A stretch of 48,404 nt of DNA from Bacteroidota bacterium (GTDB lineage Bacteria > Bacteroidota > Ignavibacteria > UBA10030 > UBA8401), in contig JABWAK010000008.1 of assembly GCA_013361065.1 (NCBI GenBank), positions 1 through 48,404 of the forward strand. Direction: 5' to 3'. The notes beneath the pieces are model-generated. The model ran no database searches. It was not told where the DNA came from and saw nothing but the letters and a program-made list of their open reading frames with translations. Both the position numbers and the translations under genes were made by a program. This document shows, piece after piece, positions 7,684 to 16,226 of this stretch. Each line of letters starts with the position of its first letter. Within the stretch, counting starts at the first letter, position 1.

Positions 7684-8595
7684 TCAGTGGAGTCCCATCG
7701 CGGTCAATCGTTCATGATAGCGGGTCAGCACCGGCACCTGCCGGTCCTCCGGCCAGCTGGCGGAGACATCAGGAGTGATGATGAACATCGACGCGAGCCG
7801 TTCCTTGTCCAGATGACGGTAGACGTTCATCCAATGCGAGCGGTGGACCTCCATCAGACGGGTATCCGCTGCGTCCAGCGGCAGGAGTTCCAGCAGCCGT
7901 TCGGTGATCCGCTGCAGCAGGGAATGGCGCGGTGCGATGAGAAGGGCCGGGTCGGCAGCGGGATGCATGTTCGGCAGGAAGTCACGAGTCCATGCATTCT
8001 GTTCCTGGAACCGTTCGAAGGAACCATCGTCCCAGACCGGCTTCACCGTGACCGTCTCGATGGCGGTGTAGAGGTTGCGGCGGCGAAGCGGGAACCCGTT
8101 CTCCGTGACATAGTAATTGGTGCAGAAATATTTCCTGCTGCCGAGCAGGAACAGTTTACGGATCAGTGTCAGCAAAGAGCGGACAATCCAGAGCCGTCCG
8201 GGAGCAGTGACGATCATGAAATCGATGTCACTCTTCCGGTCCGCAATGGATTTGGACAAGGAGCCGGTGATGAACACGGCGCGGATGAACGGGACCCGCT
8301 TCATCAACCGGGCAACGCTCCGGGCGATGGTGAGCATCCGTTCCGCTTCCCGTTCGCCGTTCCGACGTTCAGCCGCAGCAGAGGCCGGGCGGTCCGCCAG
8401 GAAGTAATACTCCCCGCTGCGTGCAAGCCGGCCCTCTTCCACAAGTCCTTCCGCAACATCGCGAACATCCTCCCGGGTGACGGAATTCCGCTGCAGGAAG
8501 GCATAGATTTGGTCCTCGGTGACGGGATAGGCAAAGAGGTCGAAATATGTCACTGTCCTGAGGATATCCCCGGGAAGCGTCCGATCGTTCATCAT
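7684..8595 (-). CDS. Nucleotidyltransferase-domain protein
   Basis: 303 residues. After an N-terminal winged-helix-like region (TYFDLFAYPVTEDQIYAFLQ, about 15-75) comes the pol-beta nucleotidyltransferase signature: FITGSLSKSIADRKSDIDFMIV, with the GS motif and the D-x-D metal-binding pair. The C-terminal half is helical and unassigned. Enzymes of this fold transfer a nucleotide monophosphate to a protein, RNA or small molecule. It is the first gene of a four-gene unit with radical SAM, methyltransferase and deaminase proteins. I recall the nucleotidyltransferase-radical SAM-methyltransferase trio from other Bacteroidota relatives, without a known product. Two adjacent ATGs (8595 and 8592) are possible starts; neither has a strong ribosome site. 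Confidence 0.82.
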   Translation of the reverse strand: MMNDRTLPGDILRTVTYFDLFAYPVTEDQIYAFLQRNSVTREDVRDVAEGLVEEGRLARSGEYYFLADRPASAAAERRNGEREAERMLTIARSVARLMKRVPFIRAVFITGSLSKSIADRKSDIDFMIVTAPGRLWIVRSLLTLIRKLFLLGSRKYFCTNYYVTENGFPLRRRNLYTAIETVTVKPVWDDGSFERFQEQNAWTRDFLPNMHPAADPALLIAPRHSLLQRITERLLELLPLDAADTRLMEVHRSHWMNVYRHLDKERLASMFIITPDVSASWPEDRQVPVLTRYHERLTAMGLH

Positions 8596-8814
8596 GCTTT
8601 CATATCATCCATAATGTCCTAAAATACTTTATTCCTATTGGTTTCGCAATGTCCGGCTTCCTCGTCGTGATAGGCAGTACAACGTACGGGAGTCCGGTGT
8701 ACATCCGTTCGTGTACCGGAGGTTCTGCTCCGGTTTGTGACGCTGTCCGCTGCTCCGGTCCGGTCACAGATTGCTTTCCGTTCAACAATTATCAATATTG
8801 CTCAACGAGGAGTT

Positions 8815-10509
8815 ATGCAACGAAGAGATCTGTTCAGACCGAAGACCGCAGCACTCGATGCCGTACAGGCCGAGTATGCGAACAGAACGCTCCCGTCCGG
8901 ACTGGAGCGTTCCTCCGCCGGGCTGGAGCCGTACGCCGGTCCATGGGGTGATGAGCAGATGCTCCACCTGCTCCGCCGTACGACGTTCGGTGTGAATCTG
9001 ACCGACCTGGCACTGGTCCGCACGAAGACATTGGCGGAGACCGTCGCCCAACTGCTGGTGGTCCCTCCGCTCCCTGCCCCGCCGGTGAATAATTATTCCT
9101 CCACTGCCGATCCGACCGGTGTGTTTCCCGGAGCCACCTGGGTCACCGCCGCATATAACAGTACCGTGAACGGATCGCGCACCGCCTCATGGAAGGCGTG
9201 GTGGTTCAACGAAATGATCACCCTGCCCCTCTCGCTCCGCGAGAAGATGACGTTGTTCTGGCATAATCATTTCGCAACGGAAACACCTATCATCGACAAC
9301 TCACGCGATATCTATAACCATCATGCATTGCTCCGTCAGTTCGCACTCGGGAATTTCAAGGAGCTGACGCGCCGCGTCACGCTGGACCCCGGCATGCTCC
9401 GCTACCTGAACGGCAATGCGAACACGAAGAGCGCACCGGACGAGAACTACGCACGGGAACTCCAGGAGTTGTTCACCATCGGGAAAGGTCCCGATTCCCG
9501 CTATACCGAGGAGGATGTGAAGAATGCCGCCCGCGTCCTGACCGGATGGAGGATCAACGGCACCACCTACACCTCCTATTTCGACTCCACACGCCACGAT
9601 ACCGGGAACAAGAGTTTCTCCTCCTTCTACGGCTCGAAGGTCATCACCGGCCGGAGCGGTGCGACCGCCGGCGAACTGGAACTGAACGATCTGCTGGACA
9701 TGCTCTTCGCGAACGATGAGACCGCGAAATTCCTCGCACGGAAACTCTACCGGTTCTTCGTCTATTATATCATCGATGCCGCCGTGGAACAGAACGTCAT
9801 CACTCCGCTGGCCCAGGTGATCCGGCAGAACAACTACGAGATCACTCCGGCACTCTCCGTGCTCTTCAACAGCGCCCACTTCTTCGATCCGCTGAACATG
9901 GGCTGCGTCATCAAAACGCCGCTCGATGTGACGGTGGGGCTCTGCCGTGAGTTCGGCATCAATGCCGTGAGCACCGCCGTCCCTCCGGCGGCACTGACGG
10001 ATGCCCAGCGGTACGGCATCTGGGACCACCTCCGGACACAATCCTCCGCCATGCAGATGCATATCGGTGAACCGCCGAACGTGGCGGGCTGGCCGGCATA
10101 CTACCAGGAACCGCAGTTCTATGAGATCTGGATCAATGCCGATACGCTCCCGAAACGGAATCAGTTCACCGATACCATGGTCACCACCAGCGGGTACACC
10201 CGGTCCAGTACCCGCCTTGTGGTGGATGTGATCGCCTATGCCAAACGCTTCCCGGCTCCGGCCGATCCGACCGCTCTCGTGAACGATATCGTGCGTCACC
10301 TCTATGCCATCCCAGTCTCGGAGACGCTGAAGACATCGCTGAAGACCGGTTCGCTGCTCTCCGGACAGGCATCGGACCACTATTGGACCGATGCCTGGAA
10401 TGCGTACATCGCCAATCCGTCCGATACCCAGGCGAAGAATGCGGTCATCACAAGACTCCAGGCACTGCTCAAGGCACTTATGAACGCTGCAGAATATCAA
10501 TTGGCCTGA
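8815..10509 (+). CDS. DUF1800 family protein
   Basis: 564 residues from the ATG at 8815, which directly follows GAGGAG (8807-8812); the frame stays open upstream to a GTG at 8737 but without such a site. Family landmarks: MLHLLRRTTFGVN near the N-terminus, MTLFWHNHFATE, YARELQELFTIG, and ARVLTGWRI in the middle, then FIYRFF-like KLYRFFVYYIID and PPNVAGWPAY. DUF1800 proteins are widespread, of unknown activity, and nearly always encoded just before a DUF1501 protein, as here (5-base gap). No Tat or Sec signal and no type IX sorting domain are seen. The pair is thought to act in the cell envelope, but no reaction is established. Confidence 0.9.
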   Translation: MQRRDLFRPKTAALDAVQAEYANRTLPSGLERSSAGLEPYAGPWGDEQMLHLLRRTTFGVNLTDLALVRTKTLAETVAQLLVVPPLPAPPVNNYSSTADPTGVFPGATWVTAAYNSTVNGSRTASWKAWWFNEMITLPLSLREKMTLFWHNHFATETPIIDNSRDIYNHHALLRQFALGNFKELTRRVTLDPGMLRYLNGNANTKSAPDENYARELQELFTIGKGPDSRYTEEDVKNAARVLTGWRINGTTYTSYFDSTRHDTGNKSFSSFYGSKVITGRSGATAGELELNDLLDMLFANDETAKFLARKLYRFFVYYIIDAAVEQNVITPLAQVIRQNNYEITPALSVLFNSAHFFDPLNMGCVIKTPLDVTVGLCREFGINAVSTAVPPAALTDAQRYGIWDHLRTQSSAMQMHIGEPPNVAGWPAYYQEPQFYEIWINADTLPKRNQFTDTMVTTSGYTRSSTRLVVDVIAYAKRFPAPADPTALVNDIVRHLYAIPVSETLKTSLKTGSLLSGQASDHYWTDAWNAYIANPSDTQAKNAVITRLQALLKALMNAAEYQLA

Positions 10510-10514
10510 GACCG

Positions 10515-12092
10515 ATGCGACGACGAGAATTCATCTCACGCTCTGCTGCCTATTCCCTGCTTCCGATGCTCATCGGCGGATTCACCGTGAAGGCATTCGG
10601 ACGCTCGCCGCTGCTGGAATCGCTCGTCGCTGCGGCCACCGAGACCGACCGTGTGCTCGTCCTCATCCAGCTGAACGGCGGCAACGACGGACTCAACACC
10701 GTCATCCCGCTCAGCGAGTACACCAATCTTTCCAAAGCGCGTGCCGGCATCCTGATCCCCGAAGCGAAAGTGCTGAAACTGACCGACGCCACCGGTCTGC
10801 ATCCGTCACTCTCCGGACTGGCAGACCTCTATGCGAACGGCCGGCTCGCGATCGTGCAAAGCGTCGGTTATCCCAATCCCAGCTACTCCCACTTTCGTGC
10901 GACCGACATCTGGCTGACCGCTTCCGATGCGAATCAGAACCTCTCCAGCGGATGGATGGGACGGTACCTGAACGAGGAATATCCGCAGTTCCCGGACGCA
11001 TATCCGAACACCGTGATGCCCGACCCGCTCGCCATCCAGATCGGCTCCTCCATCTCCCCCGGTCTGCAGGGTCCGGAGGTCTCCATGGGCATGACCATCA
11101 CCGACCCGACCAAGTTCTATCAATTGGTCACCGGAATGGTCGACCCGGCACCGAACACGCCGGCCGGACATGAACTGACCTTCATTCGGCAGGTGTCCCA
11201 GCAAACGCAGCAGTATGCCGCCGTCATCAAGAATGCAGCATCCAAAGCGGCGAACCTCTCCACGCGGTATCCTTCCTCTCCGGACCATACGCTCGGCGAT
11301 CAGCTGAAGGTGGTCGCACGGCTCATTGCCGGCGGTTTGAAAACGCGCATCTACGTGGTGACGCTCGGCGGGTTCGACACCCATTCCAATCAGGTCGTGG
11401 CCGGTGCGACCGAGACCGGCACCCACGCTACGCTGCTGGGGAGACTTTCCAAAGCGATCGCAGCGTTCCAGGACGACCTCGCACTGCTGAAGGTGGACCA
11501 CCGCGTGGTCGGCATGACCTTCTCGGAGTTCGGCCGGCGTATCCTCTCCAATGCCAGCGGCGGTACGGACCACGGCAGTGCGGCGCCGTTGATCGTCTTC
11601 GGCAAAGGGATCAATGCCGGCATCATCGGTTCCAATCCCATCATCCCGTCCACGGTCACTGCCGCCAACAATCTGCCGATGCAGTACGATTTCCGGTCGG
11701 TGTACGCGTCCATCCTGCGGGACTGGTTCGGCGTACCGCAGCAGGAGCTGGAATCGGTACTGCTCAGGGGTTTCCAATCCCTCCCCATCATAGCAGCACC
11801 GACCGGTGTCGGCCGCACCGCGATCACACCGGACAGTGTCACACTCCGGCAGAACTACCCGAACCCCTTCAATCCCTCCACCCGTCTGCAGTTCACGGTG
11901 GCGGACGGACCGGTGCAGATCAAACTCTTCAATAGTGCCGGACAGGAAGTGATGACCATACGGGAAGGGAGCTATCCGGCAGGGACACATGAAGTGTGGG
12001 TCGACGGTTCCTCCCTCTCCAGCGGTGTCTATTATTGTCGCCTGCAGCAGGGCGCAGAGGTCCGCACCATCATGATGACCCTCATCCGTTGA
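10515..12092 (+). CDS. DUF1501 family protein, Tat-type signal and T9SS sorting domain
   Basis: 525 residues from the ATG at 10515. The N-terminus MRRREFISRSAAYSLLPML is a twin-arginine-like signal (RRREF, hydrophobic core, AFG). The core shows LVLIQLNGGNDGLNTVIPL, HPSLSGLADLY, SHFRATDIWLT and VVGMTFSEFGRR...GGTDHGSAAP, the alkaline-phosphatase/sulfatase-like metal-site landmarks of DUF1501. The last about 80 residues form a type A type IX secretion sorting domain: NYPNPFNPSTRLQF, then GQEVMTI and SSGVYYCRLQ. The protein is therefore probably exported by Tat and then across the outer membrane by T9SS, a combination worth noting. The sorting domain is the strongest taxonomic clue in the window. 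Confidence 0.92.
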   Translation: MRRREFISRSAAYSLLPMLIGGFTVKAFGRSPLLESLVAAATETDRVLVLIQLNGGNDGLNTVIPLSEYTNLSKARAGILIPEAKVLKLTDATGLHPSLSGLADLYANGRLAIVQSVGYPNPSYSHFRATDIWLTASDANQNLSSGWMGRYLNEEYPQFPDAYPNTVMPDPLAIQIGSSISPGLQGPEVSMGMTITDPTKFYQLVTGMVDPAPNTPAGHELTFIRQVSQQTQQYAAVIKNAASKAANLSTRYPSSPDHTLGDQLKVVARLIAGGLKTRIYVVTLGGFDTHSNQVVAGATETGTHATLLGRLSKAIAAFQDDLALLKVDHRVVGMTFSEFGRRILSNASGGTDHGSAAPLIVFGKGINAGIIGSNPIIPSTVTAANNLPMQYDFRSVYASILRDWFGVPQQELESVLLRGFQSLPIIAAPTGVGRTAITPDSVTLRQNYPNPFNPSTRLQFTVADGPVQIKLFNSAGQEVMTIREGSYPAGTHEVWVDGSSLSSGVYYCRLQQGAEVRTIMMTLIR

Positions 12093-12110
12093 GCTTTTCC
12101 TCCACATCCA

Positions 12111-12133
12111 CCGAAAAATCCCGTGATTTTCGG
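12111..12133 (+). terminator. Hairpin after the DUF1501 gene, possible terminator
   Basis: CCGAAAAATC / GATTTTCGG forms a 9-bp stem with one bulged A and a 4-base loop, 18 bases after the stop. No T-run follows, so Rho-independent action is doubtful. Confidence 0.4.
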
Positions 12134-12179
12134 GCTTCCCTCCAACAATTCTGGAACACCTCAATCTTTACGATGCATC

Positions 12180-12208
12180 TTGCAAGCGGACCAAGACTTT
12201 CGTAAATT
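12180..12208 (+). promoter_or_regulatory. Probable promoter of tRNA-Glu
   Basis: TTGCAA at 12180-12185, a 17-base spacer and TAAATT at 12203-12208 each match the sigma-70 consensus at 4 of 6 positions. They place the transcript start about 24 bases before the tRNA. Confidence 0.45.
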
Positions 12209-12238
12209 AGGAAGTAATCAGTGAAAACTGGTCACCCC

Positions 12239-12313
12239 GGCGCTATCGTCTAGCGGTTAGGACGGAGCCCTCTCAAGGCTTAAACACGGGTTCGATTCCC
12301 GTTAGCGCTACCA
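12239..12313 (+). tRNA. trnE: tRNA-Glu (anticodon CTC), CCA encoded
   Basis: The cloverleaf folds by hand. The acceptor stem GGCGCTA pairs with TAGCGCT (a G-U pair at 1-72); the D stem is GTCT/GGAC with an AGCGGTTA loop; the anticodon stem GAGCC pairs with GGCTT (G-U at its base); the loop CTCTCAA gives anticodon CTC; the variable loop is 4 bases; the T stem ACGGG/CCCGT closes a TTCGATT loop; the discriminator is A; CCA is encoded at 12311-12313. The anticodon reads GAG (Glu), and the GTCTAGCGGTTAGGAC D-arm is typical of bacterial tRNA-Glu. Confidence 0.95.
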
Positions 12314-12315
12314 TC

Positions 12316-12341
12316 AAAAGGCAGGTTCATCCCTGCCTTTT
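12316..12341 (+). terminator. Rho-independent terminator of tRNA-Glu
   Basis: A perfect 10-bp stem, AAAAGGCAGG / CCTGCCTTTT, with the 6-base loop TTCATC, begins 3 bases after the CCA end. The T-rich 3' arm and following TTTT-containing sequence suit termination. Confidence 0.8.
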
Positions 12342-12664
12342 GTGCTTTTAAACAGTTCATTTCCCCCGCCGCGCTCACGCTTATAAAACTAAGCAGGAAA
12401 ACAACTTGGAACGGACCGAAAGGTCTCATCTCGCACACTGCTGTTTCTGGATTTGTCGAGTTCGGTCAGTGTACGGAAGAACTCTCTCGCCCGGAATTCC
12501 CGCGAGCAATTGCAGAAAGAGTGATGGATGGAGTTATGGAGTCGTGGAGTAGTGAGTATTGGAGGAGAGAGAACGGGAAGGTGACCCAACAGATACTCAT
12601 CATTGAGGATGAGGTGAAGAAAGGAGACGAACTTCTTCTTCGCACAAAGGTGAGGAAATGCATC
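12342..12664. other. Gene-free spacer with repeat-like sequence
   Basis: No convincing gene lies between the tRNA terminator and the PDZ-PP2C gene; short open frames on both strands lack family features and codon bias. The spacer holds a 13-base sequence GAGTTCGGTCAGT at 12458-12470 that recurs at 12692-12704 across the end of the neighbouring gene, and a short octamer array (listed separately). Confidence 0.55.
12523..12554 (+). repeat. Octamer tandem array, consensus GAGTNNTG
   Basis: Four consecutive 8-base units: GATGGATG, GAGTTATG, GAGTCGTG, GAGTAGTG. A related GTCGTGGAGT string occurs near 4837 in the 4776-4901 spacer. Confidence 0.55.
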
Positions 12665-12690
12665 ACCGGTCAACCGCTTCCTCGACCGGT
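12665..12690 (-). terminator. Hairpin just downstream of the PDZ-PP2C gene
   Basis: ACCGGTC / GACCGGT, a 7-bp perfect stem with a 12-base loop, lies 9 bases past the stop on the minus strand. It lacks a T-run, so the terminator call is weak. Confidence 0.35.
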
Positions 12691-12699
12691 GGAGTTCGG

Positions 12700-15492
12700 T
12701 CAGTCGACCGCTTTCACAAACACCACGGTCTGATCGTCATGCTGTTCGCGGTCGCCGGTGAAGGCAGTGAGTGATGCAATAAGCAAGGATTGCTGTTCGG
12801 CAGCACTCTGTGCATGATGGTTACGAAGGAATTCATGGAGTCGCTCCTCGCCGAAATCCCCTCCGGTGTTGTGCGCCTCGGTCACACCGTCCGTTGCGAA
12901 AAGGAACACATCCCCCGTTTCATACGAGATGCGCCGCTCCTCCATCTCCGCGGAGAAGATCGACGCGTCGTTCAGTCCCAGCCCCAGACCGCGCGGCAGC
13001 ACTTTGGTGATGCTGCCGTCCTTCGCATGGTACTGCAGCAGCGGCAGATGGCCGGCACGCGAGACGGTCACGGTCCGCTGCGCCGTATCGAACTCCGCAC
13101 CGAGCACCGTCACGAACGACCGTTTCTCCAGGTCCTGACAGAGCAGCGTGTTCGCGCGGCGGAAGAGTTCCTTCGGCGGAAGGTCGAAGCCGTGCAATGA
13201 CCGGAGGATGCCCTGCACTTTGGACATGTAGAGTGCAGCGGAGGTCCCTTTACCGCTCACATCGCCGATCACCACCGTCACTTTGCCGTTCCCGTTGGAG
13301 AGATAATCGAAGAAGTCCCCTCCCACTTCCATCGCCGGTACGGAGGTGCCGGCGATCTGCAGTCCCTGCACGGACGGTGTCCGCTGCGGCAGCGAGTCGA
13401 GCTGGATCTTCCGTGCGATCTGCAGCTCATGCTTCATCCGTTCCTTCTCCGCCAGCTCCTCATACAGGAATGCATTCTCGATGGCAACGGACGATTGCTT
13501 GGCAGTGGTCGCCAGGAACGCCAGATCCTCCTGCCGGAAGGTGCTCTCGGATTGCTTCTCCCCCACCAGCAGCACGCCGATGAGCCGCTCCTTCGAACGG
13601 ATCGGTATGCCGTAGTGGAACCCTTCGCGATGGAACTCCTCCTTCACGGCCGGCGGAAGATAATCGATGCGGAACTCGTTCCGGAACTGCTTGATGCTGC
13701 CGATCAGTTCCCGTTCATGCGCCATACAGAACTTCTCCCAGGCGCTGCCGTCGAATCCGTGCACGGACAGACAGGAGCAGCACTCCTCCTCGCGGAAGAA
13801 GAGCACGCCGACCCGTTTCAATTTCATCAGTTCGCTCAGTTTCTGGACCAATCCCTTCGCCAATGCTTCGGCGCTGAGCGTAGCGGAGAGCACTTCGCCC
13901 AGTTCGACGGAGGCCCGGCGGTAGTCATACTCCTGGCGGAAGTACTTCTTGTCGATCAATTGCTGACCGTACACCCGCAGCCGCAGCACAGTGAACGTGA
14001 GGGCTATGGCAAGCGCCATGAGCATCACCCGTTCGGAAGTGCCGCGCTGGGAGGCCAGTTCGGGAGCATCATTCACCTCGATGGCGGTGCCGGTGAAAAC
14101 GATATTCGCCTGCGGCAGGTCGAGCTGGGGAAGACGGAAGAACGCCCATAGCAGCGCGTAGAACACCGCCGTCCCCCACAGCACGGTGACGATAGTGTAC
14201 TGGGTGTTGCGGCGGACGCGGAAACTCATATCCAGCAGCCGGTGCCGTGCCACTGTATAGAGATACGAGAGCGGGATGGAGAGTAGGATGATCGCCAGCA
14301 GACCGATGCCGACCGTCTGGAACGTGTTGCGCGCGAACCACATCACTGTCAGTGCTGCAGTGAAGGCGAGCATCGCCGTCCACCGCATTACGGTATTGTA
14401 TTGCCGGTACTCCGCCGTTGCCCCTTTCCGGAAAACGATCATCACGCCGATGCCGTAGACGATGTTCAGCAGGAATGAGAGTCCTGTGCCATCCAATGAG
14501 TTCAGACCGGCCGAGATGAGCGGTGCGATGTAGTAGCCCCAGGCGATCCAGCGCCGGCGGATCAGATCGGGCCGCTCCACCGGGAAATAGTGCGTTGCGT
14601 GGAAGAGGAACGCGGTCCCCAGCACATAGGAGAGTCCGATCACCAGCTGACGGAGGATCACTTCCGGTGTCAGGAAGAAGTCACGGCGCACCACAAGCGT
14701 GGCGATGAAGAATCCGATCAGCAGGAAGCCGAATCCGACCAGCCGTGCAGCGAGCAGCTTTGGCCTCATCACGACGATGGAGAGACCGATGACCATCCAG
14801 ATGAGTCCGGAGAGCGTGAACATCAGCGCGGAGATGGAAACACCGTACTTCGCCAGCTCGATGTTCATCACCATGAACCGGTTGTCCCGCAGGATCTCGT
14901 ACTTGAGCGATCTGCCGATCTGTCCCAGCCGCAGCACCCGGTCCGCCTCGAACGCATTGGTAAACTCCTGCTGGTTGATCCGGAGGATCAGGTCCCCTTT
15001 CTTCATCCCGCCGCGGTCCGACGCACCGCCGGCGGTCACATCGATCACATAGACATAATCGGGCAGGCGGACGATGAACTGCTCGGGGAGCGCTTCGCGA
15101 CGCGCGGTGACCGTATAGAGCGTGTTCAGGGAGGGACGTAAGATCTCGAACCGCACCTCGTCACCCGGACTCCGGTCGATGGCAGCGTACGCATCCTTCA
15201 TCGTCTTCACGCTGCCGTTATTGATGGTCATGATCAGGTCGCCGTTGCGGACGGAATCGAGCGGCAACGGGGCGGCAACGGACGCGCCGCCGGCGAACGG
15301 TTTCGAACTGATGTGGGAAGCGGGGAAGGCACGGACCGCCATGAAGCGGGTCGGTGCGTTCTGGAAGATATTCTCGTCGGTCGGAGTACTGAAGAACCCG
15401 TAGAAGGTCATGACAGCCAGCACCAGCAGCCCGCTGAAGAGCAGGATGGCGGCAGCGCGGTACCAGTGATGCTGTGCTATACGGAAGGTCAT
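12700..15492 (-). CDS. PDZ-membrane-GAF-PP2C (RsbU/SpoIIE-type) serine phosphatase
   Basis: 930 residues from the ATG at 15492, preceded by AGGA; an in-frame TTG at 15513 lacks one. An N-terminal membrane segment (AAAILLFSGLLVLAVMTFY) is followed by two PDZ-like domains (LDSVRNGDLIMTINNGSV and GMKKGDLILRINQQEF), about 6-8 transmembrane helices (about 215-470), a GAF domain (about 540-690) and a PP2C SpoIIE-type phosphatase. The phosphatase keeps its metal-binding acids: GGDFFDYL, VIGDVSGKG, FATDGVTEA and DDQTVVFV. Such phosphatases usually dephosphorylate an anti-anti-sigma protein, releasing a sigma factor under stress; no partner switch genes are adjacent. PDZ domains on the sensor side suggest that protein C-termini in the periplasm may be the input. 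This is inference. Confidence 0.9.
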   Translation of the reverse strand: MTFRIAQHHWYRAAAILLFSGLLVLAVMTFYGFFSTPTDENIFQNAPTRFMAVRAFPASHISSKPFAGGASVAAPLPLDSVRNGDLIMTINNGSVKTMKDAYAAIDRSPGDEVRFEILRPSLNTLYTVTARREALPEQFIVRLPDYVYVIDVTAGGASDRGGMKKGDLILRINQQEFTNAFEADRVLRLGQIGRSLKYEILRDNRFMVMNIELAKYGVSISALMFTLSGLIWMVIGLSIVVMRPKLLAARLVGFGFLLIGFFIATLVVRRDFFLTPEVILRQLVIGLSYVLGTAFLFHATHYFPVERPDLIRRRWIAWGYYIAPLISAGLNSLDGTGLSFLLNIVYGIGVMIVFRKGATAEYRQYNTVMRWTAMLAFTAALTVMWFARNTFQTVGIGLLAIILLSIPLSYLYTVARHRLLDMSFRVRRNTQYTIVTVLWGTAVFYALLWAFFRLPQLDLPQANIVFTGTAIEVNDAPELASQRGTSERVMLMALAIALTFTVLRLRVYGQQLIDKKYFRQEYDYRRASVELGEVLSATLSAEALAKGLVQKLSELMKLKRVGVLFFREEECCSCLSVHGFDGSAWEKFCMAHERELIGSIKQFRNEFRIDYLPPAVKEEFHREGFHYGIPIRSKERLIGVLLVGEKQSESTFRQEDLAFLATTAKQSSVAIENAFLYEELAEKERMKHELQIARKIQLDSLPQRTPSVQGLQIAGTSVPAMEVGGDFFDYLSNGNGKVTVVIGDVSGKGTSAALYMSKVQGILRSLHGFDLPPKELFRRANTLLCQDLEKRSFVTVLGAEFDTAQRTVTVSRAGHLPLLQYHAKDGSITKVLPRGLGLGLNDASIFSAEMEERRISYETGDVFLFATDGVTEAHNTGGDFGEERLHEFLRNHHAQSAAEQQSLLIASLTAFTGDREQHDDQTVVFVKAVD

Positions 15493-15597
15493 GCGGTCCT
15501 GTGAAAACGTCAATGTGTTACGACCATGAGTAGGCTAAGTTACGAAAAGTCCATTGAAAAAGGCCAAAAAATCCGCTGAAAATCTTTACATTCCCGC

Positions 15598-15615
15598 GTA
15601 AAATCGCTATTTTAC
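15598..15615. promoter_or_regulatory. 18-base inverted repeat in divergent spacer
   Basis: GTAAAAT-CGCT-ATTTTAC lies 31 bases before the start of the exported 184-aa protein, in the 153-base spacer shared with the divergent PDZ-PP2C gene. It could be an operator or a leader hairpin; no factor is assigned. Confidence 0.35.
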
Positions 15616-15645
15616 AACCGTCAATCGTTGAACGGAGAACCAAGT

Positions 15646-16200
15646 ATGACATACAGAACCCTTGCACTGCTGATGCTGTTCGTTGTCACGACGGGCCTTG
15701 CCCAGGATGACGATATCCATTCCATTCAGGAACACGGACCCGGCCGCTGGATGTCCTTCTCCACACCGCTGAATGTGCAGCACAAGCTGACGCTCGCCGG
15801 TCTGCTGGGATATGAACTGGTCTTCAATCCCGATTTCGAGATCCGTCAGGGACGCGATCCCCTCTTCGTCTTCCGGTTCGAGGAGATCGGCAAGTTCAAT
15901 CCCGCGCTCAAGCCGCAGCTCCCCGCCAATACCCACATGCAGTTCATCATCGACGGAAAACCGACCTCCGAACTCAAAGTGCAGAAGACCGGGTTCCGCA
16001 ACGAGAAGGATGCGAAGCATGTGCTGAAGTTCGCGGTGGTGGGGAACAAACAGATGGTGGACGACATGACCAATGCACGCTCGGTGCGCGGGCTGCTCTA
16101 CTTCCGTGATATGCGCAATGAGAAGATCGATGTGAAATCATTCTCTCTGGACCCGAAGACCATCCGCTCACTGGCACGGCTCGTCTCCGTCGCCAAGTAA
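15646..16200 (+). CDS. Exported hypothetical protein, 184 aa
   Basis: Start is the ATG at 15646, preceded by CGGAG at 15632-15636 (a little far) and GAACC. The N-terminus MTYRTLALLMLFVVTTGLAQ is a clear Sec signal with cleavage expected after GLA-Q. The mature protein is soluble and beta-rich: FSTPLNVQHKLTLAGLLGYELVFN, HMQFIIDGKPTSELKVQ, then RSVRGLLYFRDMRNEKIDVKSFSLDPKTIRSL. I do not recognise a family. A periplasmic or surface location is expected. It stands alone, divergent from the PDZ-PP2C gene and ended by a strong terminator. Confidence 0.75.
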   Translation: MTYRTLALLMLFVVTTGLAQDDDIHSIQEHGPGRWMSFSTPLNVQHKLTLAGLLGYELVFNPDFEIRQGRDPLFVFRFEEIGKFNPALKPQLPANTHMQFIIDGKPTSELKVQKTGFRNEKDAKHVLKFAVVGNKQMVDDMTNARSVRGLLYFRDMRNEKIDVKSFSLDPKTIRSLARLVSVAK

Positions 16201-16226
16201 CACCGACCGATACCGCTGATAACACG

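Noticed and set aside
8600-8788. A 62-codon minus-strand frame upstream of the nucleotidyltransferase gene
   Set aside because: Very Arg/Pro/Thr-rich without features, and it lies in the divergent spacer that must hold both promoters.
12389-12733. Two short frames (94 and 70 codons) in the spacer after the tRNA
   Set aside because: Repeat-like sequence, no family features, and overlapping frames on both strands with no ribosome site.
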